The notes below the pieces were generated by a model, which had not been told where the DNA came from, made no database searches, and worked only from the letters and a program-made list of their open reading frames with translations. A stretch of DNA of 64,000 nt, from the NCBI RefSeq assembly GCF_001949145.1, contig NW_019091364.1, positions 1,486,516 to 1,550,515 on the forward strand, given 5' to 3'. This document shows positions 1 through 15,700 of this stretch, in pieces. This stretch comes from Acanthaster planci. Taxonomy: Eukaryota; Echinodermata; Asteroidea; Valvatida; Acanthasteridae. The position numbers and the translations under genes were made by a program. Position 1 is the stretch's first letter. The number at the start of each line of letters is the position of its first letter.

Positions 1-3000
1 TAGGTCTCTCCGACAGTCAATAGCCACCTGAAATGTCCGTTAGTGGTCCCCGAAGGGTCAGATTAGTACTATAGTTCAAGACACAAATCTAAGTATTTCT
101 CCAGACGTACGCTCCATATTCTTTATGAAAAATCATAAATGTCAAGGTGTTTTTATTGATGTCTCGGCTCTGCAACTTACCAAACGATATTCAATAACTG
201 CAGAATTCCAATCTCGCCTCGGCAATTGCCACGCTTGCAGAAGTCGACGGCCGTTTGATGTATGAATCTAAGTGTGGATGCTAGACTAACTTATGATCGA
301 ATTAAGCTGTACACTAAACTGCTTCAAGGGATCCGCTGATGAAAGAGAAAACCTTGTAAACAGAGAAAGGTCGCAGTGCCTGGACTACCTAGCGTGGGTT
401 TACATCTGGGGGAATTCTAATGTGCTGACTGAACCTCGGGGAGTCAAGCAGATGCACGGAACAGCCGTCGATTCTCCTCTGAATCTAGGTTCATCTCATC
501 CCCAGCCGGTTCCAGCTCCAACCACAAGCTCGCAAATCGAGGTCCGTAAATTTCTGACATGTGACAGTTGGCCGTTAAGCGAGTGACTCTCCTCGCTTCG
601 TGGCAGCTCAGCACGATCCGCTTTCTTTTATAATCCTTTCGCCCGTTCTTGCCATGTAACACCAAAATCTCAGATCCACGGTTCGAGCGGCTGATGAGCT
701 CGGCATATCGTACCCAGCTCGGGCCCGTATGGTGATTTACGACTGGTATGTATGTTTTAGCTTGGCATTTTGATGATACGGACCTAAGTGCCTTCGTCTT
801 GGCGGGCAGGATCGCAGGGGAAACATTGTTTCAGAAGGAAAAGATGAGGCGGGAGGTAAACCCAGATTTGCTTGGCGCGCAATGATCAACAAACAGACAT
901 CAGTTTGGTAAGTATAACCTGCCTGAAAAATTCTTGATAAGCAATATTTGAATCATTGACAGTACATGCATGTACAGTTGTCGTTGCGTATATGGAGAAA
1001 GGGTTTCATCATGCCCACACCATTTCCTTGATGTTGGTATAATGGTCGACAGATTGCTTTTATCCCTTCACAATGTTTATATGATGAAAGCCTAATTCAG
1101 CTTTAGTGAATAGAAATGACAGATACTTCGTAATCACCGCCGACTGCACTATCAAGAAGAACAAACCAACACAGAGCCGGGCCGCGTGCACTTCCTCTGC
1201 CTAATACGTGACGGAACATCAGAACAGGCAGATATATTACCAGTTCTGTTATGATCTTCTTTTTTCTAGATCCTGGCTAACGGAATAACATCTTGAGAGC
1301 AAGAATTATCATATGCATTCACGCTATTTCAGATTTTCGAAGTTCCGCGAAGAATCATCGCTGGCCTGAAAATAGGCCCCTCTATAATCGCCAAGGAATG
1401 TCGGTAGAAAAGGTCAGAGTTGACCCTTAGTGTTCCTTGCGGGGGTTAGTGGCACGACCCGTGTGCACTTGACCATGTTATGAAAACAGGGAATAAACTT
1501 CTATAATTTTGCAAGACACAATGTTAAACAGGCGCTTAGAGTTGAAACATATTTCTAAACGCTGTTTTGAAAATATGCCTCAATTAAAGCTCAACGTGAA
1601 AACAGATTTAGCTTTGATGGAAAAGATGGAAAAGCGTTTAGCATTTAAACGCATTCCTAAACGTATTTCTACGTAATATCCAAACGTATCGTGGATTAAA
1701 CATGTGAAAAAGTGCGTACAAAATTATTTGAAACTCGAACCGCTGCTTTTACGGTACATACGTTTTTGTATTGTCACACATATATTTGAGTTCCATTTTT
1801 TTTCATATAAGGTACGGTTTGATTGAGTAAAGACCAATGCACTAGACTGTATGCCAAGGAAAAACAAATGCATGACCATAGCAAAAGTAATAATAATAGG
1901 AATAGCTCGATTAACATATAGAAAAACGAGATGCGTGCGTGCTTCGGTTCACCAGGAAACTTATCAACCAGATGACTCTGAAGTAGGATGCATGTTCCGT
2001 GAACATGCAGATTTGTAATGGGACTCAGAAAGAAATGGAGCCTAACATTTCAAGACGAAATGAATGGGACAGGGACATAATAGGAAAAGGGGGGGGGGAC
2101 AATACATGTACATGCCATGCAAGACGATCACACAACAGATGGCATATCAGCAAGGTTGAAACATTCACCAAGTCAAGGTCCTGCGCGTTCATATCCTCAG
2201 TCGCCTTCGATTAGCCTTGCTGGTCTACTTCCACGTGCACGCAATTGCAATCTCCATTATTAAACCACTTCGACAGCTGCAGGAATTTGGCTTAATAAGG
2301 CTCAGGTGTAATCTTCGAATACTGCATGCCCACTGAGCATGCCCACCACAGCTCATATATCTGCCAGTTCCGTCATGCAGCGCATGCGCAGTGGCAGAGG
2401 TGGAGGTCAACGCGCGTGTGCTGCACCACACGCCCCGCTGGACACTAATCACAGTGGATCAATGTCCGAGGGGTCTGATGCGTCCTGCTTCCTTTGGAAT
2501 GCTCCACTCCCCTGGATCGCAGAGATGGTCGTAACGAAGGGAAAGGTCGGTGAAGGATCTCCAAATAAAAACGAAAGAGCGAGGAAATTTCTGACAGCTC
2601 AAATGTAGTGCATTGTCAGTATCAAGCCATCATATGGCACGGATCCTACTTGAAATCTAGGGATAAATTGGTGTAGTACACCGCAGAGGGCGCTTGCAAA
2701 TGTGCTATTTGGGTTCTATATTGGCTTCAGTGGCGGTTACACTTTGCCTCGACTGCAACGACTTCCAATGTTGCTGTCTTGCTGACGGATGCAAAACGTT
2801 CTAAATGTCCAGCAAAGGCGTCAAAGAAAATTGAAAAAAGATGCCGTCTGGAATCTTAATAAATAATCTTCTAAACTTGTGAAAAATGGGATTTGTAAAC
2901 CTCGTATTCGCTGAACGTGGATTAAGGGGAGTCTGGTCCAGAAAGCAACTTCCCTCCACGCCAGGTGGCCTGGCTCCTTTGAACTTTCATCGAATTTTTA

Positions 3001-6000
3001 CAAGCCGAAGATAAAAAAAAGTTATAGCGATGCAGGTAGGTATACCATCCCCTGATCGATGGGATAAAACGGAAGTGATTTTGATGAGTCCGACAGGGGG
3101 AACTGCCTCAGCAGCTGAAACACCTGCACGAAAAGAAAGTCATGAATTGAAAAAAAATCATGAATCGATTTTCCATTTTTCCCTCGTGGAAAACATATTT
3201 CGTGCTGCACACGAACGGTATGCCTTGACATGCTGTAAAAATGGTGAATTAAGAGTCGTGTTCTTTTTAAGCTTTGCGAAGAAATATTGCTGACTGCATG
3301 CACACTGCCTACGTCACTTGGTTTAATAAGAGTATGGAGGTTCAAATTTTTCTAAAACATCTAGACAACAGCCTCATGATTTTTAAATATGAATTCAAAA
3401 TCTTACAGAAAAATGATTGGGTTAAATATGGACATAGATTTTAAATTTCAGTAACATTAAAATGATCAAACAAGCGATTTTCGAGCGGTTTGAGGTTTTC
3501 GAAGGGCATAATTATTTCCTCCCAAGATGCACCTTGGTTTGGATATCCATTCTATCTCAAGATTTTGGCAAAAAATAGAAAAATTTCCGACGTCAACGCA
3601 TTAAAAACATACGTATTCCAAACTGTTTACTGTGCCCCTTTCTAACAAACGATAAGCTGAGTAACGCAAGACAAAATAGAGTGAAGCGTCAGGGTCATGG
3701 AACTTCTAAACCCATGGTTTCATATGGGATTACTTCTAACTGCACTCTGGAAAACCTACAATGAGGATGCAGACCTAATCCGATAACATCAAAATAATCA
3801 GGCTTTGCACTCACGAAAAAAAATCAGACCCTCATGTGGTTTCACTGAAGTCATATTATTGAATATACATCGGGAGGCAACAACATCCTCGCCTGCAAAC
3901 GGTTAACCACATTCAGCATTTCAAACATACCTCGCACTGTCATTCTTCCACATGATGTAGGCCTATGCACGAATATTTTCATATTTCATTTCCCGCCAAT
4001 AACATTATTCCTCCGCGCGGGCGTCGGGCGACGGGAGTTGGGAGACCTAACACTGCCTACGGGCTAGATTATGCGCCTTTAGACTCTATTTACCGACGGA
4101 CTTAGCGCCGTTGGCTAAAACTAACTGAAAGTACCCAAATATGAATTATTTGGCACTACATGTACGTCAATGTGGTAAGGGGGCTGTACTGATTAAAGAA
4201 TTATTAATCATATTACATTTTGGTACCTGGGAGAGGCATTCTAATGTGTATAGACACAATTTAGGACACTTAAAAGCCAAGACACTTTGTCAAACATGTA
4301 TGAAATACACTTTTGTTTTCTAAATTGTAATTCACGATGATTGGATTATCTGTGCAGAGCCACTCTAAATCCTAATCAATATAACTTAATAAAACCATTA
4401 ATTTATTCAAAATGTAGACAATAAATGTCAAGTAAAAAAAGAATGATAGATTGAATTCAGAACATCCCTCATGTTGGGGGGGCTGCAGGCGTTTTTTTCC
4501 CTTTACACGCACACCATCATACAAGTCTTGTGACTCGCACAAAGAACAAGAACATAGAGTGAAAATTCAAGAACATACAGAAAACATAGAGGCTGAACAT
4601 TGTTCGGACTGTCTTGCACTTTCTCTCGAACGTTTTGGTAACCTAAAGCAGATGTACTGATGTCCACCGACCGTAACATTACCCCGCCACTGTGTGTCTT
4701 TTCTGGAGAATAATTACCCACGCGGCCAAGTTTTAACCCCAAACCCAAGCGACACCTACGCTGTATTTGAACAGTTGGATCGGACAAGAATCCCTCCGTA
4801 CACACATTTGCTCTGTAACTAGATTTCTTGCGTTGGGACCGCCGAAAATGCGACACTCGATCTGTCCGCAAATAGACCAAATGCCCACACCGCACACCTA
4901 AACCATCCCACTGAGCGGGTGGGCGCGGGTGAGAGCCGAGGTAGGAAGAGATCCTGTCCAACCACGGCTCTCTCCGGGGAGAGTTTAACCAAAATGAGCT
5001 GCGCCTTGCCGCTTGTGAAAACTGGCCGTCCATGTTGGTGGGAGTTCGACACTCGAAATTAAATGTCAACATGTTGGCATTTTGGGCGGGATTAAGTAAA
5101 ATTAGCTTCAGCGCGGGCTTTGTTGCTGTCGGTTCGGGGATGCACTGTCCAGTTCTATGTCGCTTTTATTCTATTGTGTATCATCTTAAATTATGCGATT
5201 TATATGGGAGACGGACAAGTACAAGTGAAGCATTTGCATCATTAATAACGACATCGGCAAAATTTCAAGACGAAAACAAAGTTTAATCGGGACTGGTAAA
5301 GTATAAGTGCATGTACAGACTTTGCATTTCAGTAAGGGTTACAGGAGAAGACGTAATTTTTTTCACCAAATTCCACTCCATTTAAGTCTCTTCATGTCAG
5401 ATCGGACATAAGTAAACTACTCCCGGAACAAACCAGAGGTTGCATGTTTGCAATTTCCTTTTTTCATTACAATGCGATCGTCACTAATTGATCTTTGAGT
5501 GGGGATGCTTCAATTTAAAATCTTGGACCAAAGTCCACAGAGATAGGACACTTAAGATTTGGACGTTGATTCATCGATAATGGTCGTTGTCTTATCAACA
5601 ACAAAAGTAAAAGACTGACATTATTAAAATTGCTGGCGGCGACCAGGAAATAGTTGCTTGGTGTATCTTGCAATAAAGTGGTTTCCATAGTAACCCAAAG
5701 TGCGAGTCACGAGTCAGACGGACCTTAAGGTTCGAGGGGAGATTTTCGATAAAGATGGAGACGATGGCAAACACAGAGAAAAATTCAGCCACGACATCTG
5801 ATTGTCCACGGCTTGATTTCTGTTATTCGCATTATTCATTGCTAGTACGCATATTTGAGAGGGAAAAGAGACCTCCAATTAAATGTAACGCCGTGAGAAA
5901 GTTGCTAAAATGATGCTTCAATGTCGAGCAGGCTTACTTGATGAGTACGACAAAACGTTCTGCCGCGGTGGAAGTATGTTCGACAATATGAGTTGGTGCA

Positions 6001-9000
6001 ACCATCAGCCTACAGATTGTGTCTCCTGCATGTAGACGGCTAGATGCTATCCAGACGTTATGTCTCAGTCATTTAAAACTATCCAGAGATCTCATGGGGG
6101 AGATACTCGAATCCAAGAGACGGTAAAGTCCCTCAAGACAAGTTGTCATCGACCAGGTACAATAATCCATCAAGAACTCGTCTTAAGACGAGTAACCGGG
6201 ACGGGCTAGCTGATGACAGGACTAAAGACTTCACGCTGAGAGATACTGGCAATCATGCGATACGCCCCGTGAAGATGTGTGTGTCCAAAACGATCGTTCC
6301 CATTCACCGCTTCGCACACCTTAAACACTTGCACACTTTCAACAATACCATCAATCAAATTGCCAGCGCGTCTTGTCGCAGCCTGACGTTTCTAACTGAA
6401 TTCCTAAATCACATTTATTTATATCCACAAAACTCAGAGCTGTTATTGTTGGGGTTTGGAACGTTTTATTTTAACTGCCACTACGATGATGTGCTGTTTA
6501 CAGTGTTAAAGTCTGAACCATTGTTCGTGTAAAGGGAAAGCCAAAAACATACAGTGCTTTTTTCCCCTACATGTTGGAATAACTGAGACTATGTACTATT
6601 GATCAAACTTAATACACCAGTTCTCATTATTGTTGTAACAAATTTTGCCATGCATGTATAATTTTGATGTACTTGGGATTTCATTTGTCGCCGGCATGAA
6701 AATAAACTCCTCCTCATTAAATCTACCAGTTCTTCTGATAGTTGATGAACTACCTTGGTATCCGGATACGCGCGCTTTATCGTGCAACTCTAGAGGGTAT
6801 AGCGCATTATCGAGTAAGTAAAGTTGAGGATATATATACGAAGTGTTGATTGCCAGCTCATGTCACTTTGTCACTTAAGTCTTGTGGTACCCACATCGAC
6901 CACGGCTCCAAAATAAATTTGCTCACCTTAGTGCACTTGGTGTTGGCACTTTTGTGAGCAAAAGCCTGGTAGCGCATTAATGCCAGCACTTAGCCAGACC
7001 GATTCTCAACTACACGGCTATGCGTGTAATGTTATACTAAGTGCGATCAATCACGTATGTGGCTTGGTTATTCAATGGCTGTTTTCTTCGCCGTCGGATT
7101 TTTCGGTCGGTGTGGAAATGCGAGGACTTCATTGATGCAATGGGTGACTGTGTACGCCGGTTCATACCAGACAGCGTCTTCGGATACTTTCAAGGCAATA
7201 TCAGATCGGTTCCGCGGGTAAATCTTGTTAGCCGTGTTCTCGCAGTAATCTATGGATTCATTAAAAGTATGAACACGTTTGACCACGTCTTTTAAAAGTA
7301 CTCGATAGGTATCCAAATCTGTACGGATTTACCAAAATATTGTATAACATCTGTTTGGGAACAGCAACACCCTATGTTGATTTACACGCACGGTATACTG
7401 CACACAAACGATGCCAATGCAACGCATATACACATTAAAAATCTTACGTCCTATCTTGACCTAGATCCATGCCTGCTGGCAGGTTTCCTCTTCCCATTAG
7501 AAATTCACACATAACGATCGAACTGTTACTTTCGTTGCGGCATCATTCCTATGTCGTTATGGAAATTGTGCCCGGTAGCAGGTGGTTAGTGTAAGTTCTC
7601 AAGCTGACATTACACCAAGTATGATAATCATTTTGAGCTGGTTCTTCTGCCCAGCTGATTTCTTCCCAAGCACGCGTAACTCTTAATGCAACAGAAAGAG
7701 ATTGGAGGGCTTCCAGGCAGCCCGATCACGTTTCATACTTGGCGCAAAATGACGTACATGGAACGGCACTCGTCGTGAAATCTAAAGATAGTCCGCTAGC
7801 AGGGCGAATGTGTTTGCGCGCTAACCGAGTCTGACCCGGTGGCTATCTTGCTTATATTCCCCTGACAACTTCTCCCTGACGCCAGGACAAGACTCGGTGA
7901 TTCTCCCAGGGACTGAAGTTCCACCACGCGCGCGTTGGAGACCGACGATCGGGGAGGCGGCCATGCAAGGTGACTCCCGGCAAAACTACGGGGCAGTATC
8001 TGATGAATGCGCACGGTCGCGCGATGCGCGCCCGTCGCCGATGGGCCTTGTGTTTCCCCTAAATATAATTACGCGATTGTCCGTCTGGAAGCGAAGCTCT
8101 TCTTATTGAGTGACAGGGACTTCATTAAATTAGACACGAGAATGGCTGCTAGCAGATTCGGCTTGACCAGACTAATGTACGTTTAACTCCTTGAAAATTG
8201 GCGGGAAATGGATTTGTTACAAGCCGATGAAAATGAAATAGTTTCGCTGTTTTTTTTCCCTTCTGTCCGTATAACGGTGGCTAATTTCTCGGTCTCCGTA
8301 TGACTGAACCTTCAGGATTGCGAAACTATGTCTTTAATGGCCGAACTCTGACGACAGACGAAAAGCAATAAAAGCTAGCGTCTGAGAAAAAGAACGAAGA
8401 GTCTGATGGCGCACTGTATCTCGAAGCCCTGGGGGAAAACCAGGATGATCCAAAACAGTTCTTCAATAATATCGGCTTGGTGTCAAACCACAGTTTCGAC
8501 TTGACACGGTTAAGTCCTCGGGCTAAAGTCTGAAACGTCTTTGATCAGGTGAATGCGGGGGTTAAGCTAGCCTTTATGAGACTGGGTCTGAGATATCAAA
8601 TTTTCGAGATGCAGAAACTGTTTATGACGCACTAATACACACGCTACAAGATTAAAGACCAGCAAGTCCATCACTAAGGAGGTTGATAAGTTCCACATTC
8701 TGTCACATATACAGGAGCTAAACAGACGCCAGAAAAGCAATTTTGGAGACCTTACACTTTATCCTGGACAACTGATTTAACCGAACCAAAAGGCAACTTG
8801 AACTGGAGGAAGTAGCCGAGGCGGGGGCTTGAGAGGACGCTCGAAACCGTGACAGCAGACAAACCCCAACACTTGAGCGATATCTCTCCTTGTAATTGGA
8901 AAAAGGTTTCTGGATTCGATGCAATTCCCCCCCATGGCAAGGTACGTCCACTCGTTTTTTGAAAACTTTGGTATTGGATATCACTGTAGAGCGGGGCGAA

Positions 9001-9900
9001 CGCTGAAAGACAATGTGACTGAGGCAGAATATTAAGAGTCCAAATTGCCCAGTCGTCTGAGTCAACTGATATCCCACCTCTGACACTTGATTGACGACAC
9101 TCACCGTAGGCTGTCCACTCGCCTGTGCCTCTCATCTGCTGTAATATGGACCTTTTGTCAAGATCACTTTCTTATAATTCGGAGACACTTCCTTCAAATT
9201 GAGTGGATAGTTTCGCTGTACAGTTTAAAAAATGCCCCGGTGTCCTTAAATAAGTGTACGAGTCGAGCGTGTGTAGTACGTTGTGATGTGATATCAGGGG
9301 TATCTAGACAAAAACGGGTGTCGCAGCGCTAACATTAAGCCTGAGCAGTTCACCCTAATGCCGTCAGGATTGCAGCTCGAAATCCTTTTTTGATGTGCAA
9401 TGGCATTTCCTTGCCGAACAAGCGGAACAATCTATGCCCTTGGTGATGAGTCGTAGATGTTGACTTCATTGCCTCAATTTCATATTCATGCCTACCCTTT
9501 CGCTGGACAAACACCGACTTCATTCCCGGTATGTTAACCCCTTATTGCCCGGTTTGCTTCCATCTTGACTCGCTTGAAAATAAAGACCGAATCCCTACAC
9601 GGCTTCAATTCACCTGATTTGGGACAATGTTAAGGGATCTCCCGCCCTCATCAAAGGCATTCCGTGTCACGTTAGGCATGTCTGAAAGGCGGAAATGTAT
9701 TCCTGAGCGACTTTTGCCACACGTCTCATCTACCTTAATGGAATTGAAACCCCCTCAATGGGGACGGTAACTATGGAAGACATTCTGCCTCAAAAATGCC
9801 GCCTTATGGGAAAAACATCGACGTCATAAATTTCGCACTTAATTAATGTCAAGTGCTATCCAAAGATCGAACTTTGATTCATTGGGATAGATATTTACAG
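1..9900. other. Gene-poor DNA with no recognised feature
   Basis: Open frames here (up to 189 codons at 4503-5072 on the - strand) have no domain, no compositional support and no splice partners. Noted: a 14-bp perfect palindrome GTACATGCATGTAC at 962-975, a G10 run at 2089-2098, an NRF1-like GCGCATGCGCA at 2380-2390, and a CpG-rich patch at about 7905-8045. Confidence 0.4.
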
Positions 9901-9904
9901 GGGT

Positions 9905-10080
9905 GTGAAAATTCAGCCTTTTAGCTGACTTCAGCTTTTTTGTTTCGATGTTGGCCCTGAATTTCAACCTTTTTGTATACCTCTGTACAAAAGTATGGAA
10001 ACTTTTCACATTTCAGCTGTTTGCTAGCTGTTTTCAGCTTTAATTTTAAATGGCCACCCAAACCCCTGTGTTTAATTGGA
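9905..10080. repeat. Possible repeat with recurring TTCAGC words
   Basis: TTCAGC recurs four times in about 130 bases (near 9911, 9930, 10013 and 10035), giving a patterned T-rich stretch unlike the flanks. It may be a fragment of a dispersed element; no boundaries visible. Confidence 0.25.
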
Positions 10081-12439
10081 TATTTCTGGACACGTTTAAA
10101 GCGAAACAGACTTTGAAACAAGGAAGCCTTTATGGTGTTGATTTATACGAACTCACACAGAGAGATCTGAAATGAAGTTGTCTAATTCTGTTGCCAGAGG
10201 AGCTCCTAATTTGAGCTGTATATCCGGTCATCAAACCAGCTCAGTTTAATTTGTTATTAAGCTTAATACGTCACTTCTTGTAACGATACGATTGCATTAC
10301 ATTACACTTTTTTGGTTGTCGTGAAATGCGGCCATACAGGGAGGCCTATAAAAGCATAAGGTAACGCCCATGGGACCTAAAAATGGGTGATAGACAGACT
10401 GTTCATCCGTCCACAGCTCGTCGCTTTACACATCATATCGGTTTGGCATCCAAGGTTCTTTGGTTCTCATGGAACTGTCGAACATTCATACCCCAAATAC
10501 CGCAGCAGCCGTCAGCAGATGCTTTGGAGTCTTTCCGAACCTTCGCGCCTCGCGTCCAGACTTCTGCAGCGGCATGTCCCCACGGAGGCCCTTTTCTGCA
10601 CCAGCCACCATGTCCAAGTTTAGAGCGCACGCACGTCCCACCAAAAAGCCCCCCAAAGCCCGTGCCTGACAGCCAACGTATCGAGTATCGGAGACGCATT
10701 AAGAGATCCCGCACCTGATCCACGGCTGGTGGAAACTATATATCAATATTGTGTTACGACACTGTTAAATGGCACTTTGTTCTCAGATCCAGCCAACTGT
10801 GCTGGCTGATATAATTTGGTTAAATTTTTTTCTGATATATTTTACGTGGGACAGCGCTTGGCAAGGTATAAAGGTGTCAACAGCAGCCCCGGTCCATCTG
10901 TTCAATTTGGTCTTTTAATTGAACGATTCCTGTCTCTCTGGAGGATCTCTACAGATTTTTAAAGAGACATTTCAGACGTATCTGCCTTGATTACAGTGAC
11001 ACCGATGAGTTATGGTCGTGACGCGTTCATGATTGGTTGTTGTCGAGAATCATACATCTGCACTTTTTTTGGTAACAATAAGCTGTGTTCGACACAAACA
11101 CCTAAGTGCAGTGAACAGCAGACTGGAGTAAACGAAGACGATATTTATGTCAACGATCGTTTCCTGATAGGCTCTAGCTCTGCGCTGGTAAGCGAAGTAC
11201 GCTTAATACGACCGTCTTCTAATTAAGTGCCGAAGAACACGCGCGTCAGTGGATGCGACTGCTAGCAGCTGTAACCACATCCTATAGACGCGTGCGTTGT
11301 TCACTAGCCGTAGCCGAGCAATTTGGACGCAGCTCGAGCCTGCGAGACAGTGAATCAACTATGTTCACCGTCGACATCACTGCGCACGTGCGCGTTCTTT
11401 TCATACCTGGATATTACTGTTACAGGAATCCAATTTACTCAGACATTCGAGGCAAAGCACAGGCCCACGTCACCATAAGATTTGATTGGTTGGTCATGCA
11501 TCGATGCAATGCTTTTAGATTCATCTAACTGGTTGGCGGACGTTAAAAAAATGCGTTAGGGGTCAATATAAGCTAGGTTCAAGAGTTATGTGTATCATTA
11601 GGGCAGACGAGCTTTGCTTGAGCAGTATTGGGCACAAGGAAATATTTACTCTAACCATGTAATGGATAAGTTATTCTGTCAAAACCTGGATTTAGCGACT
11701 TTCATGAGTCAATTATAATTATTCAAAGTGAATGCCGCTTCAGTCAAGAACATAATAATTATTAGAGACACCCATATAGATTTGTTGCTATGGTCTCCTA
11801 TACACTTATACACTAGTCCAAACATTTAATACCCTTGGTTTGTCTATGAACAAACATTTAAGGACGGAAATGGAAATACGTAATAATTTCGAAATAGCCA
11901 TGATATCATCCAGGGTTGCTATTTATAGGCTTATGAAACTTGATTCCCAGGATGACTGAACTTCTTGTGGCCGATACCCCGTCAGTCATCCAACCACCAT
12001 AAGTTCTCCAATACCTCCCCCCTCTCCTGGTTGCTCCTAAGGAGTCACGTATTTATTTCCCAAATTGGTTTGTCCCTATTCCCTTGGGGCGGGCAGATGC
12101 TTGCGTGAACACATTTTGTCGGATCTGGCACGCCGTACCGGAAGTAACCTTTCGATTGACCCGCGTCGGCACACCATGATAACGCATACGTTGCTATCGG
12201 CATTCGAGGACTGGGGACCGCAATCGAACGGACTTTTTTTCCATGATTTACAGACAGAAATGTCGGTCGATCTGTACACTTATTTTCACCGAAGGAAAAG
12301 AAATGAGTCCCACAGTCCCAGGGAGAGTGACATCGAGATGCAGAGAGTTTGTACCGACTTCATACATCGAGACGAAAAACAATTCATTAGCCGGTTTCTA
12401 CAAATTAATCACTCCTAATGGGTAAACACGTTATTAGTC

Positions 12440-12790
12440 GGAGTGCCGCTTAAACTTTCAATCAGAGGAATGCGCCAGGCGCCCCGCTGGTCGAAAGCGA
12501 TCCGAAACGCGAGCCGGGGATGGGATTAGCCTCGCGAAAGGAAGACGCGGGGTATGGTCCGAGGTGGATGACACGCAGACAGGACGTCTCTGTTGAGGTC
12601 AACTTGGCTTGGGAGCTTCCTTTTTAAAGGAAAACCCGAGAGGAGACTTGGACTCCAAGCGGTATTGGGTTCGTTCGAGGGGGGCACCGGCCACTTCCTC
12701 GGTGGATCGGGCCAATGGCACGAAGCGGAACTACCGCCGAATGCATCGCCAGGACGGGGAGAGGGGCCCAGAGGTTAATTTGGGGATACC
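12440..12790. promoter_or_regulatory. CpG-rich island-like stretch
   Basis: About 350 bases with frequent CpG and a much higher G+C content than the surrounding DNA. The frames across it are open on several phases because of composition, not because of a gene. It could mark a promoter of a gene or non-coding RNA that I cannot identify. Confidence 0.3.
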
Positions 12791-15700
12791 TGAACCAAGA
12801 GATATGGGAAAATGCTGAGGGCGTTCAGACATCATACAAAGCGAGGCCAATCACTTATGGCGAGGTTTAATACTTTTTAAATCTTAACTGCAAGTTCAGT
12901 GACACCTGCTGGTGAAAACAGGAGTTGAAATTATGGGGCGTCACTTCAGAAGATGTACACCTCTTTAAGGAAACATTTCAGCACTGTGAGACTTTGAGCA
13001 TGACTTGTGTAGAAGTATTCAGGTGTAGAAATGTAATGAACCTGCTTCCGTGCGTAGGATCTTCTCAAAGGCAGCTCATGTCTTGCACATGGGAAATACA
13101 CCTGGCAAATTACAGGCGAGTTGTATGTCGTTTGGCTTCATTTCAGTATCCCTCCGTCATTAACCCAATAATTTCAATGGCATTTTTTAGCGTGCATGGC
13201 TTCCTCTGGTGTCATCTCGACTTTTGATGGAAAACCCAACTGGAACGTTGGGCCCATGGATGATACTTATAGAGCGCGAACATTCGTTCTTTCTTTAGGG
13301 TAGGATTGAGGAATTATTGTATCACGTTTCTGGCGAGATCTTAGCCCATTCCTGTTTCAGGCAATCACCTTAAAGACTTGAAGTGCACGAGTAGCACGTC
13401 GACCGAAAATGCATTGCTTATAGGCAGTCTGGTATCCTGACACGCCACGACAGAATGAACGGCATCACACCGTAGCGTTTGCTACGCGGCTGTAGTTCGG
13501 TCTAGTAATCTGGATAAAACTTTGACCCGACTTTCAAGCATAACAGTAAAAAAAAAAAAAAAACTAAAAATGGGAAACAAGAAACCGGAAACTTCTCCGT
13601 AACGCTTCACCCAGGGCAGTATGCTCGCTGACATAATTTTTAACTGCATCTAGGCCACTCCAAGAATGGCCCAAAGATGGCCAATGCGATAACCCAGAAA
13701 AAACTGATTCGATTCCCTGATTTTGATCACCATCGGCACTGGGGTTTGGTATTTAATGATAAATGGGGCTTTACATACCACGAACAAGCGGGCATGTCAA
13801 AACCAGACTGGCAAAACATGTTTGTCCATAGGGAAAGATTGATAGAGTGAGCATCTACGAACCATCTTTATGAGCATTTCAGCCAACACGTGCACCTGTT
13901 TCGTGGTATGGCCGACGAAACGAGAGGACGAATAGCACATGATTTTATTTTTTCCCACTAACCTAAAAACAACGATGGAATGAGACAAGTTAAGGGTACA
14001 AGGTACATAATACATAATTTAATTTGAACTTTCAGTTGAAAATACACAAAAATAACTTCCAAAAAAATGAATGCAGTTATTTTCTGGATCTAATGTTGCA
14101 ATGCTATTGAAGATGTGAGTACCAATCCTACGTCTGTTCATAAAATGGAATAAGGTCCCTATGGAGGAAGGAAGAACACCCCACTAGAATTTCAGCCAAG
14201 TTCTAATGGACGCCAGGCAGATGACGGATGTGATGGGTGCCTTAAGCCGCGCGGACAGGTGCGATGCGTCTCCCGTATTCTGCCGGCCAACTCCCGTGCC
14301 CCTCATCCTCGGAAAACATTACTGTGGTGCAAGAAATCACATTACGTTAAATATAGAGCGGGGTTAACAAGCCGGGGGCTTGGCTCGCGTGCCTGAAGAG
14401 TCACGCTGTCGCTGGTCTTAAATACAGGGCGCGGGACCCGGTCAACCAGTTCAGACTTTGCCATGAGCTTTGTGAGATTTTGCCAGAACAACACAGTTTC
14501 TTATCAGTTCTGTCTCTCGTCAGTTTCGAAGGTCCAAAGCGAACAATCAAAGACCGACGCATGTTTTTCGCTGCGCTGTATGCTAAAATATCCCTCAATA
14601 AATTTGCCGGGTTTGGCTACAGAAGAAAACGCAAAGGCAGCGTTTACTTTTCGGAATATTCCTGGAGTGATTGCGGTATTTGTGTATCTCGCACAATAAA
14701 AACCACGTCTCAACATTGGAACATGTCTCCCTGTGGCAGAGATCGCATTCTTCGCGGCCTTTTCGTTTCTTGAATTTGTGCCAGTTTCGTCGAGTGGAAA
14801 CATTCTGCATCCCCGTGTGTACAACTAATACACAATTCATTCGCAGTTGATAAAAAGTATTGAAGAAATATTTCCATATCTCCAGAAATACAAAATATCT
14901 CAAAGCGCGATCTTTTTCACCTGCGGACACAATATCTGTGTCGTGTGTGATATTAAACGCCGCCCGCGGCCGCTCCCAAGAAAATACCTCGCTCAATCAA
15001 TTCCTGAAAAGAGAAATCATGATTAAAAAAAACCCTGGAATATCTTTTTTAAATGAAATCACGCTCTTCGGAATTCCAAATCGCTGAGTGCCGGATAAAT
15101 CAATTGCCCATACCATAAAACTTACACAGTTTCAAAGGTCTCTTGAGGGGTAGGTCTAAGTCAAAGATTCGAAACTGAAAATGCCTGAAGAAGGCAATAC
15201 GGGGTTGAATCAGTCGCTGGGACGCTATATTGCAAACGGCCACCAGCCGATTGGTAAGTCACGGTTTACACGACGGACATCGTGGGTAGAAATTCACTGG
15301 CACACGCGAAGACTCCAGACTCTTTTCAGTACTTCAGTGTCCCCCTCCCCTGACAAAAATCGTTAAATCATTGTAAGTTATTCAAGGCGCAATGCCAGCC
15401 TGGCACCGCTAGCTTCCGTAACCGCGTAGGTTTACAGCCCGGCCTTCTGGCCAACTTCCGGTGTGCCGACAGAGGGCGTGCACTTGCATTTTTTTCATTC
15501 GGGGGAAAAATTTGACCCAGCTTGGGGAAAGGGGGCAACGCCACGGAGTACATTTCACGCCTGCAGCTGTACAGACATTGAAGCCAAAACACCGACCCCG
15601 TAACCTAATAAATTCCTCTACATGTATATGGTCAAATTTCCAAAGATGATTTGTCGGGACTGAACTGCATGGGCGAAATACTAAACACAAGTCTGGATTT

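Noticed and set aside
2380-2390. NRF1-like GCGCATGCGCA site
   Set aside because: First position of the consensus is not met and no gene start is nearby.
4503-5072. 189-codon open frame on the - strand
   Set aside because: No recognisable domain, low-complexity composition, and several other frames are also open in the same GC-rich stretch.
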